From assembly GCF_007004655.1 (NCBI RefSeq), contig NZ_ML660110.1, forward strand, positions 28,877-92,876: DNA of 64,000 nucleotides, read 5' to 3'. Both the position numbers and the translations under genes were made by a program. The notes under the pieces were generated by a model. It saw nothing but the letters and a program-made list of their open reading frames with translations, made no database searches and was not told the DNA's origin. Positions 56,054 through 64,000 of this stretch are shown here, piece by piece. Each line of letters opens with the position of its first letter. Positions within the stretch are counted from its first letter, which is position 1. The DNA is from Exilibacterium tricleocarpae. Lineage in GTDB: Bacteria > Pseudomonadota > Gammaproteobacteria > Pseudomonadales > Cellvibrionaceae.

Positions 56054-59000
56054 ATGGCCGTTCGCCGTGCCTTTGCCTGTCTGTTTGGCTGCCTGTCACT
56101 ATTCTGGGTCACTGCTGCCACCGCCAGCAGTCTTACCTCCGCCCACTACGACGTCTACTACGGCGATCTCGACAGCAACGGCAAGCAGGATATCTTTTTT
56201 CACGGTAAAGACCTGATTATTCTGTTGCATGGCGATATTGTCACACCCATCAAAGTGGTTGAGCCGAGCTTCGTGGTCTACCAGACAGCGGCCGGCTACA
56301 GCGCACCCCAGGCGCTGAGCCTGACGCCCGCCCAGATTACGGCACTTAGCCGCGCCGGTCACGAGACGGATTACTTTTTTGCCGACTTCGACAATGACAG
56401 TCACCGCGATGCGTTGTTGCGCGGCGCCACCGCGGCCGATCCGGCGTTGATTCTGGCCGGTACCGCCGGGCGCGCACTGCCCACCGTGCTGGTGGAATAC
56501 ACCGGCGAGGATGCATTGGAACATCACAACTTAAGCGACCGCAACCTGACACTTGATGTTGTCGACAGCAACGATGACGGCCGCCTGGATATCGTGCTGG
56601 TGGGGGCCGGCAGCGGCGGTGGCGATGTTGCTTACCTTGGAGATAGCGGCGGTGTGCCGCGGCAGTTTGCCGGTGTCCTGCCGGCGGTGATTGACGCCGC
56701 GCCGCAACCTGCCTTAGCGCCGGCGATCGACCCGTCACTGGTGGATGCATCGGACGCCGTGGGTTTCACCGCCGGGCAGTTTCGGGTCGATGAGTCGGGT
56801 AATGCCACCTATGGGATTCCGTTTTTGACCGCGCCGGGCAGTGGCGGGGTGGCGCCGGAGGTGGGGTTGGCTTATTCCAGTCAGGGGGGTAATGGTTTGT
56901 TGGGGGCGGGTTGGAACATCAGTGGCCTGTCGAGTATTACCCTTTGCCGGCAGACCATCGAACAGGACGGTCAAAATCAAGCGATCTCCTTTGGCGACAG
57001 CAATCGCTTTTGTCTCGACGGCCAGCGCCTGGTGGCGTATCAAGGGGAGAATGGCGCTGACGGCACACTCTATCGCACCGAGATCGATAGCTTCGTGCGC
57101 GTCAAATCCGTGGGCCAGCGCGGGCCTGGGCCGGATTACTTTGTGGTGGAGCGCAAAGATGGCTCAGTCAGTTATTACGGCAATCAACCCAATGCCTACC
57201 TCGATATCGGTATCGGCACGACACCTTACAAACTGACCTGGATGCAGACCTCACAGACTGACAGCCTTGGCAATACCATCACCTACGCATACACCGGTGA
57301 TGTCAATGCCGGCGAGATGCTGATTGATCGCATTAGCTACGCCAGCCAAACCGGTGTGCCCGCCACCAATCACCTGCAGTTTCACTACGAATCACGTCCC
57401 GATCCGAGTGCAGGTTACTTTGTGCGCCGCAAAGTCGTCCAACAACAACGGCTGACCAGGGTGGATACCTATGGCGCGGAAGTGCCGCTGCGCACCTATC
57501 ATTTGGGCTACGAAACCAGCACGACGGGCACCAGTCTGCTCGCCTCGGTGCAGGAATGTGTGGCGACGGTGTGCCTACCGCAAACCCGTTTCGATTGGTC
57601 ACAACCAACGGTCGGGCTTGCCACCAGCGGTCCACTAGCCCGTGACCACCTGGCATCACAATACCGCGGCGGGAAAGCCGGTGACGTCAACGGCGACGGT
57701 TTGCCGGACTTGGTGTGGTTGCACGTCGACAATGATAAAACATGGTTTAAGCTGTCTTTATCCGATGGTGCTGGTCTGTTAAAGGTCAACGACTGGAAGC
57801 ATCGTGCTTTTGGGGAGAAGCGCAGCAGCTTTCATTTGATCGATTACAACGGCGACGGCAAGCAGGACCTTATTTTTGCGGGTGAGGGACGCTGGCGGGT
57901 CTTGCTCTCCCAGGGCAATCGTTTTGGCAATGAAATCGACACCGGCGTTCCGGCGACCAACTCCGATACGGCAAAAGTACAGGATATCAATGGCGATGGT
58001 TTGCCGGACATCGCCTATGTCGTCGGCAGCGGTACCCACCCGCACAACAGTGTGTTGAAAATCCATTATATGGAGCGTGACCCCAGCGGAGGTTATCGGT
58101 TTGCCGCGACGCCGGTGACCCGCGAATTTTCAGTGTCTGCGTCGAATCAGCCCTACTTTTACAACCATCGCCTGTTGGACTTTGGCGACGTGCGCTTAAC
58201 GGATTTTAACGGCGATGGCGCCACGGATATGGTCGGGAAATTTCTGTTTGACTGTATTGAGCAGGAGATATGCGGCAATAACAAAGAAGAGCGCTTGATC
58301 TTGTTGCAGGCTAAAGCAAATGGTGATTACAGGGAATCTGGCAGTTATTCCGCTGATATCACCGAGTTCATAACAGCCGATTTGAATGGCGACGGTTATG
58401 CGGATTTCTTATACAAAGAACCAGGCGGACACTGGCGTTATTCCTTATTAGACGGAAGGTGGCACGCTCCCGGCGGCGATCTCACCGATATCAGTGTCGA
58501 TGCCGATGAACTACAGGTCATCGACTACAATCACGACGGTTTTATGGATTTAATTTATCCCAAAGGCCCAAACGGCAACAAACGCCTGTGGGTACGCCAG
58601 TGGAACGGCGACGGTTTCGATGCGGCGTTCAATACCGGCATCCCCGGCGAGACCAGCAACCATATCCATATGTACCTCGACCTGAACGGTGACGGCTATA
58701 GCGACCACATGGATATCCGTTACAACCACGAGAACGACTATGTCCAGTATCATTTCAGCCGCGCCATCCGGGTGCCCAACAACAGAATTACCCGCATCAC
58801 CAACGGCCTTGGCGCCGAAACCGACATCACCTACAAACCCCTGACCGACACCACCGTCTACACCCGCGGCAGCGGCGCCGCTGCCCTCGACTACGGCCGC
58901 GGCTCACCGGTCTTCGATATTCAAGGGGCCACCTATGTGGTCAGTCAGGTAGCCAGCAGCGCCCCGACCCAGGCCAATGCCAACGCCAAGGTCAGTATCG

Positions 59001-62000
59001 ACTACCGTTACGCCGCCGCCCGCGCCCAGGCCGGCGGTCGCGGCTTTCTCGGCTTTGAGCGCATCACCACCATCGATAATCAAACCGGCGTGCAAACTGA
59101 AACCACCTATCGCCAGGACTTCCCCTTTATCGGCATGGCCGTGCGGACCGAGAAAAAAGACGGCCAAACCGTCATCGGCCTCGCGGAAAACACCCTCGCG
59201 CAGCGCAGCACCGCTTTTGGCACCGTCTACCCCTATGTGGAAGTGGCGACCGACAATGCCTACGACCTGGCCGGCACAAAAACGCACAGCATCGTCACCA
59301 CCACCACCTATGCGGCGGGGGCCGACACCGACTACGGCAATGTCACCCAGGTGTTGATCGACACCCGGGATGGCACCGGTATCAGCCAGGGCACCAAGAC
59401 CGTCGCCAATACCTATACCAATACCGTCAACGATACCACCTGGCACCTGGGTCGCCTGACCGCGTCTACCGTCACGGCGACACGTACGGGGGGCAATGGG
59501 CAAGGCCAGCCCACCTCTGTCACCGAGATGCGTCAGTCCACATTTGCCTACGATGCGGCCACCGGGTTGCTGACCGACGAGCGGATCGAACCCGGCACGC
59601 CCTTGCAAGTGCATACCCACTACAAACACGATCAGTTTGGCAACCGCACCGAAGTGCACCGGGCGGCGGCGGGCGAACAGACCCGCATCACCCGGACGAC
59701 CTATGATGCCAGCGGCCGCTATGCGGTTAGCACCGTGGATGCAGAAGGTAATACGGTGGTCCGCCATGAAAACCACAACGCGTTTGGGTTGCCGGAGAAC
59801 ACCATCGATATCAGTGGTGTCAGTACCTTCACCCGGCACAGCCCCTTCGGCAAACCCTACCAGCAATACCGGGCCACCGGCGCCTACAGCAGCACCCTCA
59901 GCGCCTGGTGCAGCGGTGGGGGTTGTCCGGCCGATTTACCGCAGGCGGTCTTCAAGGTGACCAGCGCCGGGGTCGAGTCGGCTGAGACGGTGGAGTACTT
60001 CGACAAGCTCGGTCGCCGGCTGCGCCAGGAGACGATCAGTTTTGACCAGGACGGCAGTTATCGGGTGTATGTCGATAGCCGCTACGATACGCTCGGCCGG
60101 GTGGCGCAGCAGTCCAATCCTTACCGGGCCGGCGCCACGGCGGTGTGGACGACCTACACCTACGATAGCCTGGGCCGTGTCACCCAGACCGACACCCCGG
60201 CCGGCGTGTGCAATATCACTGTGGCCTACAGCGGTCTGAGCGAAACCACCACCGCCTGCGGTCAGGCCAAGACCACAGACAAGAACGTGTTCGGCGAAAC
60301 CTTGCGGGTGACCGATGCCCTGAACGCCACCCTGCACTATACCTACACCCCGTTTGGTCTGCTGGACGCCGTTGAGACCTGGGACAACACCGACGCGGTG
60401 GTCTCGACTACCCGGATGACTTATAACGTTCGCGGTCAAAAGCTGAGCCTCGACGACCCGGACAAAGGCCTGTGGCAGTATACCTATAACGGTTTCGGTG
60501 AATTGGCGACCCAGACCGACGCCAAGGGCCAGCAGGTGGTGATGGGCTACGACCGCAACGGCCGCCAGGTGGCGCGGGAAGACCGCGACAGCGCCGGGAC
60601 GCTGGTCGAGCACACCCGCTGGTATTACGACCGGGATGCCGATTGCGTCGCCACTGAGCCGGGGCAGTTGTTGTCGGTGGTGCGCCGCAAGGGGGCGTTG
60701 ATCGCGGCGGGCTGCGGGCAGGTCAATACCGGCGACTACCTGCAGCAGATGGCTTACGACGCCTTTGGCCGGGTGACGGAGACCGTCACCGAAGACGACT
60801 TCAGTGGCGGCAGCCGGACCTACAGCGAACGGGTGACCTACGACCAGTACGACCGGCCGTTCCAGGTCTTTGACGCCAGCAGCCGGTCCGGCGCACCCCA
60901 GGCCTATCAACACGAATACAACGCCTACGGTCATATGACCGGGGTGGTGGACGCGCGGCGCTACAACGGTGTGTCGCTGGAGCGATACTACACCGTGACC
61001 CGCTTGACCGAGCGGGGCCAGGCGGCGGAGATTCTCTACGGCAATGGCCTGACCACCACCCGCAGCTATGACGACAACAGCGGGCGCTTGACCGCTATCG
61101 ACACGGTGTTGTTGCCGGGCGTGGGTCAGCCGCTGCAGGACCTCGATTACACCTGGTTCGACACCGGCAATATGGAGCGTCGTATCGATAAGGGGGCGGG
61201 TAAGCACCTGCGGGAGGATTTCACCTACGACGACCTCAATCGGGTGCGCCAGGCCACCTTGTACCGGCATAACGTGTCGCAAGGCGTTCGCGAGACCCAG
61301 TATGACAGCAGCGGCAATATCACTTTCAAGACTGGCGTCGGTCACTACCGCTACGGCAATGCTTGCACAGGCCCGGCAGCCGGTCCCCATGCGGTCTGCC
61401 AGACCACCGGCACCCAGGCGGCGACCTATCGCTACGACGCCAACGGCAGCTTGACTGACGATACGACCGGGCGGGTGTTGGCGTACACCACGTTTGACAA
61501 GCCCCGCCGGATTGAAAAAGACGGTCATACCACGGTGTTCGAGTACGGCCCGGATCGCCGCCGCCTGGCCCGGGTGGACAGCAGTGCGGCAGGGGTGGTG
61601 ACCACCCGTTACCAGGGTGCGGTGGAGCGGGTGACGCATACCACGGCCGGCGGCGGTTTCGTCAAGGCGTACCTGCGCCGCTCGATCAACGGGGTGGCGA
61701 TTATCCGGTTGGATCTGGACAGTAATGGTGCGGTCACCCGCGAGCGGGGGCCCGAGTATGTGCACAAGGATGTGTTGGGGTCCACCGATGTGATCAGTGA
61801 TGCCGTCGGGGCTATCGCGACCGGGGCAGGGGGAACGCCGCAGGTGTTTAGTTTTGATGTCTGGGGCGGGCGGCGCAACGGGTTGAGCTGGGAGGTGCTG
61901 GTTGGCCAGTTAAGCAGCCAGGGTTACAGTGTGTATGCGGAACTGACCACCAACCGGGGGTATACCGGGCATGAGATGTTGGATGGGGTGGGTCTGATCC

Positions 62001-63172
62001 ATATGAACGGGCGGGTGTACGACCCGCTGCTGGCGCGGTTTGTCAGTGCCGATCCGGTGATTGATGGGGTGACCAGTACCCAGGGGTACAATCGGTATGC
62101 GTATGTGCATAATAACCCCTTGGCGTTTACCGATCCGAGTGGGTTTAGTCGGTGGAATCGGTTTCGGGATCAGATATTGAAGCCGGTGGTGGGCATGGTG
62201 GCGGCTTACTTAACCTGGGGAGCAGCGACCGCTGTTGGTGGGTGGGCTACCACCACAGCAACGTTAGCGAATACGACGGTTTCAGTGCTGACGACCGGTG
62301 GGGCAATTGCGGCTGGTGCTGTGTCTGGCTTTGTGGGTGGGGCTATTGCGACAGGCACTCTACAGGGCGCGGCTACAGGGGCCTTCAGCGGTGCAGTCTT
62401 TGGTGGTATAGGCATCAAGTTTGGTGGTACGGCCGGCCAGGGAGGGACTGCGCACCTTGCTGCACATGCTTTAGCGGGTGGCGTTATTAGCGTAGCCCAA
62501 GGTGGGAAATTTGGTCATGGTTTCATTAGTGCGGGGGTGATGAAAGGATTTATGGAGCATGCGAATATTGCTGCCACCAACAGTGCGCTTGGCGAAACAG
62601 TGATTATGGGGTTGGTAGGTGGAAGTGTGTCGGCTGTTACTGGCGGGAAGTTTAGAAATGGTTTTATGACGACCGCGTTTCAGTATGCGTTTAATCGGGC
62701 TACGCAGGCTGGTGGTGGAGGTGCACAAAAGAAAAATTATTGGGGGAGTCTTGCTATGGCTACACAAGCAGAGATTAATCGGTTGTCAGGGATGAGCTCT
62801 GAACAATTTCACGAAGAGTTTTCGTTATTGTGGGGGTTAGACATCCATAAATCAGATAGCTTGAGTATTGATGCAGCGAGGCTGTTGACAATCGCGAGTT
62901 TAGAAAAACAATTAGCTATTGCTAACAAAAACATATTAGATCCAACAATCAGTCTACCTAGTGATCAAAGTATTGAAGGAAGTGTATATGATGATTTATC
63001 CAAGAGTAACAAATTTTTTGGCGTACTTGGAAGATATCTTGGAAGCTTAGGGACTTATATATCTCTCAAACCAACTCTAGAGAGGTTGCCATCACGAAAT
63101 TTACAGTACTCGATTGACTATATCTGTACAGGCAGACGCTGCAGAGTTGGGGAGGTTTGGTTTAATGAATAA
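56054..63172 (+). CDS. Secreted SpvB/FG-GAP/RHS-repeat protein with variable C-terminal tail
   Basis: The 2372-residue protein has a Sec signal (MAVRRAFACLFGCLSLF to about residue 25). About ten calcium-type FG-GAP motifs follow in two groups (for example DVNGDGLPDLVW, DYNGDGKQDLIF, DLNGDGYSDH; about 35-190 and 540-890). An SpvB-like segment lies between them (NATYGIPFLTAPGSGGVAPEVGLAYSSQGG, about 247 onward). RHS/YD repeats run from about 1100 to 1960 (for example TYTYDSLGRVTQT), and the RHS core ends in RYAYVHNNPLAFTDPSG near residue 2030. The region 2050-2230 is Gly/Ala-rich and possibly membrane-active. The last 140 residues are unrelated to anything I recognise and are AT-rich. The architecture is that of polymorphic toxins of the TcdB/SpvB type. 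No TcA or type VI partner is nearby. Confidence 0.93.
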   Translation: MAVRRAFACLFGCLSLFWVTAATASSLTSAHYDVYYGDLDSNGKQDIFFHGKDLIILLHGDIVTPIKVVEPSFVVYQTAAGYSAPQALSLTPAQITALSRAGHETDYFFADFDNDSHRDALLRGATAADPALILAGTAGRALPTVLVEYTGEDALEHHNLSDRNLTLDVVDSNDDGRLDIVLVGAGSGGGDVAYLGDSGGVPRQFAGVLPAVIDAAPQPALAPAIDPSLVDASDAVGFTAGQFRVDESGNATYGIPFLTAPGSGGVAPEVGLAYSSQGGNGLLGAGWNISGLSSITLCRQTIEQDGQNQAISFGDSNRFCLDGQRLVAYQGENGADGTLYRTEIDSFVRVKSVGQRGPGPDYFVVERKDGSVSYYGNQPNAYLDIGIGTTPYKLTWMQTSQTDSLGNTITYAYTGDVNAGEMLIDRISYASQTGVPATNHLQFHYESRPDPSAGYFVRRKVVQQQRLTRVDTYGAEVPLRTYHLGYETSTTGTSLLASVQECVATVCLPQTRFDWSQPTVGLATSGPLARDHLASQYRGGKAGDVNGDGLPDLVWLHVDNDKTWFKLSLSDGAGLLKVNDWKHRAFGEKRSSFHLIDYNGDGKQDLIFAGEGRWRVLLSQGNRFGNEIDTGVPATNSDTAKVQDINGDGLPDIAYVVGSGTHPHNSVLKIHYMERDPSGGYRFAATPVTREFSVSASNQPYFYNHRLLDFGDVRLTDFNGDGATDMVGKFLFDCIEQEICGNNKEERLILLQAKANGDYRESGSYSADITEFITADLNGDGYADFLYKEPGGHWRYSLLDGRWHAPGGDLTDISVDADELQVIDYNHDGFMDLIYPKGPNGNKRLWVRQWNGDGFDAAFNTGIPGETSNHIHMYLDLNGDGYSDHMDIRYNHENDYVQYHFSRAIRVPNNRITRITNGLGAETDITYKPLTDTTVYTRGSGAAALDYGRGSPVFDIQGATYVVSQVASSAPTQANANAKVSIDYRYAAARAQAGGRGFLGFERITTIDNQTGVQTETTYRQDFPFIGMAVRTEKKDGQTVIGLAENTLAQRSTAFGTVYPYVEVATDNAYDLAGTKTHSIVTTTTYAAGADTDYGNVTQVLIDTRDGTGISQGTKTVANTYTNTVNDTTWHLGRLTASTVTATRTGGNGQGQPTSVTEMRQSTFAYDAATGLLTDERIEPGTPLQVHTHYKHDQFGNRTEVHRAAAGEQTRITRTTYDASGRYAVSTVDAEGNTVVRHENHNAFGLPENTIDISGVSTFTRHSPFGKPYQQYRATGAYSSTLSAWCSGGGCPADLPQAVFKVTSAGVESAETVEYFDKLGRRLRQETISFDQDGSYRVYVDSRYDTLGRVAQQSNPYRAGATAVWTTYTYDSLGRVTQTDTPAGVCNITVAYSGLSETTTACGQAKTTDKNVFGETLRVTDALNATLHYTYTPFGLLDAVETWDNTDAVVSTTRMTYNVRGQKLSLDDPDKGLWQYTYNGFGELATQTDAKGQQVVMGYDRNGRQVAREDRDSAGTLVEHTRWYYDRDADCVATEPGQLLSVVRRKGALIAAGCGQVNTGDYLQQMAYDAFGRVTETVTEDDFSGGSRTYSERVTYDQYDRPFQVFDASSRSGAPQAYQHEYNAYGHMTGVVDARRYNGVSLERYYTVTRLTERGQAAEILYGNGLTTTRSYDDNSGRLTAIDTVLLPGVGQPLQDLDYTWFDTGNMERRIDKGAGKHLREDFTYDDLNRVRQATLYRHNVSQGVRETQYDSSGNITFKTGVGHYRYGNACTGPAAGPHAVCQTTGTQAATYRYDANGSLTDDTTGRVLAYTTFDKPRRIEKDGHTTVFEYGPDRRRLARVDSSAAGVVTTRYQGAVERVTHTTAGGGFVKAYLRRSINGVAIIRLDLDSNGAVTRERGPEYVHKDVLGSTDVISDAVGAIATGAGGTPQVFSFDVWGGRRNGLSWEVLVGQLSSQGYSVYAELTTNRGYTGHEMLDGVGLIHMNGRVYDPLLARFVSADPVIDGVTSTQGYNRYAYVHNNPLAFTDPSGFSRWNRFRDQILKPVVGMVAAYLTWGAATAVGGWATTTATLANTTVSVLTTGGAIAAGAVSGFVGGAIATGTLQGAATGAFSGAVFGGIGIKFGGTAGQGGTAHLAAHALAGGVISVAQGGKFGHGFISAGVMKGFMEHANIAATNSALGETVIMGLVGGSVSAVTGGKFRNGFMTTAFQYAFNRATQAGGGGAQKKNYWGSLAMATQAEINRLSGMSSEQFHEEFSLLWGLDIHKSDSLSIDAARLLTIASLEKQLAIANKNILDPTISLPSDQSIEGSVYDDLSKSNKFFGVLGRYLGSLGTYISLKPTLERLPSRNLQYSIDYICTGRRCRVGEVWFNE

Positions 63173-63632
63173 GAGAATGTCTGCTATAATAACCTTTTTG
63201 GTTACGTTAAGTGTGTCTATTTATGCGGCATCCGTTAATAAACAGGATGAAAATTTCTTGTTTATGGATTGCCATTGGAAAATCCCAAAAGGTTTTTCTG
63301 TTAATAAAAAAGATTCAAAGTACTATTCAAGGTTAAAAGATGGATTGAAGCATCAATCTATAACGTTCAAAGATGGGCAGTTTGATCAAAGTGAATTGGA
63401 GGCTGAGTTTGTAGTCGATGTTAGCAAGTTAACGTACGGAAGACTTTCAATTTATTCGTATCGGTATAAAGATACCAAGGCAAGTGATTTGGGTTTTGAG
63501 AGCATAGATTTTAGAGTTACAATTTTTGCTTCACTTGGGAAACATATTAGGCTGGTTAACATTGATGATGAGAGCATAGTGCAGGATATCGCATCTCAGT
63601 GTATACCCAAAAGTAGCTGGATGAAAAAATAA
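63165..63632 (+). CDS. Small exported protein overlapping the RHS gene; candidate immunity protein
   Basis: From ATG 63165 the protein has 155 residues; the start overlaps the RHS stop by 8 bases and has GGGGAGG upstream. A signal peptide (MSAIITFLVTLSVSIYAAS, cleavage near residue 23) directs it to the periplasm. The mature chain is Lys-rich and beta-rich (DCHWKIPKGFSVNKKDSKYYSRL, YGRLSIYSYRYKDTKASDLGFESIDF), with two cysteines, and no family is recognised. The gene is markedly AT-rich, like the RHS tail. Position, overlap and composition match immunity genes behind polymorphic toxin tips; the function is inferred, not shown. Confidence 0.7.
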   Translation: MNKRMSAIITFLVTLSVSIYAASVNKQDENFLFMDCHWKIPKGFSVNKKDSKYYSRLKDGLKHQSITFKDGQFDQSELEAEFVVDVSKLTYGRLSIYSYRYKDTKASDLGFESIDFRVTIFASLGKHIRLVNIDDESIVQDIASQCIPKSSWMKK

Positions 63633-63726
63633 CAGAAGAATATAACAAGATATACATGAAGCTAGTTTTAGGAGGGCAATAGGGGACACTGATAACTTAA
63701 TAACTTGGCCAAGAAATAAAAGGCCC

Positions 63727-63753
63727 GGGTTCTGGGGGTTCTGGGGGTTCTGG
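63727..63753 (+). repeat. 9-bp tandem repeat upstream of the RAYT gene
   Basis: Three copies of GGGTTCTGG are followed directly by GGACAGTTTACC. A related GGGGACACTGATAAC lies at about 63682-63696. GGGGACA-type sequences next to Y1 transposases commonly mark REP-like ends, so this may be the left boundary of the transposase unit. The gap 63633-63827 contains no other gene. Confidence 0.7.
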
Positions 63754-63827
63754 GGACAGTTTACCTAACTCGATCAGCCCCGTGATTTGGCCAGTGAAAG
63801 ACTAACTTTTATACAAGGAGTACCACT

Positions 63828-64000
63828 ATGGCAAGGATGCCGCGATTAGTTGTGCCGGGCTTTCCTCATCATGTAACGCAGCGAGGTAACCGGCGAATGA
63901 GAACATTTTTTGCTCAGCAAGACTATCAGTTTTACCTGGATTTGGTCGCTGAGGTTAAAGAAGCTGTTGGTGTTCAGATTTGGGCCTATTGTCTTATGCC
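63828..64000 (+). CDS. REP-associated tyrosine (Y1/RAYT) transposase, N-terminal part
   Basis: The frame starts at ATG 63828, behind AAGGAG, and runs off the window after 57 codons: MARMPRLVVPGFPHHVTQRG is the hallmark N-terminus of the TnpA_REP/IS200-related group, followed by NRRMRTFFAQQDYQFYLDLV. The usual YCLMPNHVHLL histidine pair would lie just past the window edge (the visible end is WAYCLM). These single-strand-acting Y1 enzymes are thought to mobilise or maintain REP/REPIN palindromes. GGGGACA-type sequences and palindromes with GGGGTC ends elsewhere in the window may be its targets, but this is inference. Confidence 0.92.
   Translation, partial: MARMPRLVVPGFPHHVTQRGNRRMRTFFAQQDYQFYLDLVAEVKEAVGVQIWAYCLM

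Noticed and set aside
59936..61765. Minus-strand open frame of 609 codons within the RHS gene
   Set aside because: It is antisense to clear YD repeats and has no recognisable domain or ribosome site.

Overview
The window looks like chromosomal DNA of a free-living, probably marine gammaproteobacterium of the Cellvibrionales/Pseudomonas side of the class. The main reason is gene order: leuC-leuD-leuB-asd-second asd-fimV-truA-trpF-(trpB-trpA)-accD-folC-SPOR protein-cvpA-purF-metZ follows, from memory, the order of the corresponding Pseudomonas aeruginosa block. FimV, SixA, DUF4389, DUF4892 and TgpA point the same way. Base composition is fairly GC-rich throughout, except for an AT-rich tail after about 62.7 kb. 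No rRNA, tRNA, CRISPR array or prophage was found.

Layout. 0-11 kb: two PaaI-type thioesterases (the first cut by the window edge), htpG behind a textbook sigma-32 promoter, gpsA, a DUF4389 membrane protein, sixA, an alpha/beta hydrolase, a DUF4892 envelope protein, folE (minus strand), prmB, aroC and an MFS transporter. 11-14 kb: an exported Cys-rich/helical-repeat protein of unknown function, an outer-membrane beta-barrel and a LysR regulator divergent from leuC. 14-34 kb: leucine, aspartate-family, tryptophan, fatty acid, folate, purine and methionine biosynthesis genes around the polar hub gene fimV. 34-38.4 kb: a MoxR-DUF58-TgpA cluster. 39-51 kb: ammonium transporter, a VOC-domain lipoprotein next to a membrane PQQ dehydrogenase, an rRNA methyltransferase, a DksA-like zinc-finger protein, an M28 lipoprotein peptidase and a DUF1800/DUF1501 pair. 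51.5-55.5 kb: a BamE-like lipoprotein, a CoA-transferase/GNAT fusion and a histone-deacetylase-family enzyme. 56-64 kb: a 2372-residue secreted SpvB/RHS protein with a variable C-terminal tail, a small overlapping AT-rich gene that may encode its immunity protein, and the start of a REP-associated (RAYT/Y1) transposase.

The most unusual content lies between and inside the housekeeping genes. (1) A family of about 235-280 bp MITE-like elements has three full copies (17885-18164, 51926-52194, 54270-54505) and one core-only relative (16561-16669). Each full copy has nested palindromes, a shared core, inner arms that differ between copies yet still pair within each copy, and in two copies flanking 8-11 bp direct repeats that look like target duplications. 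(2) A second set of short palindromes begins with GGGG and ends with CCCC (23821, 32883, 32977, 38514) and resembles REP/REPIN sequences; a RAYT gene begins at 63828. (3) A block of eight in-frame copies of GGGACAGGCACTG adds about 75 Gly/Thr-rich residues inside folylpolyglutamate synthase. (4) Short tandem repeats, including a (CTTGG)10 microsatellite upstream of asd, recur throughout. Together these suggest a genome under strong pressure from small non-coding repeats placed around core genes.
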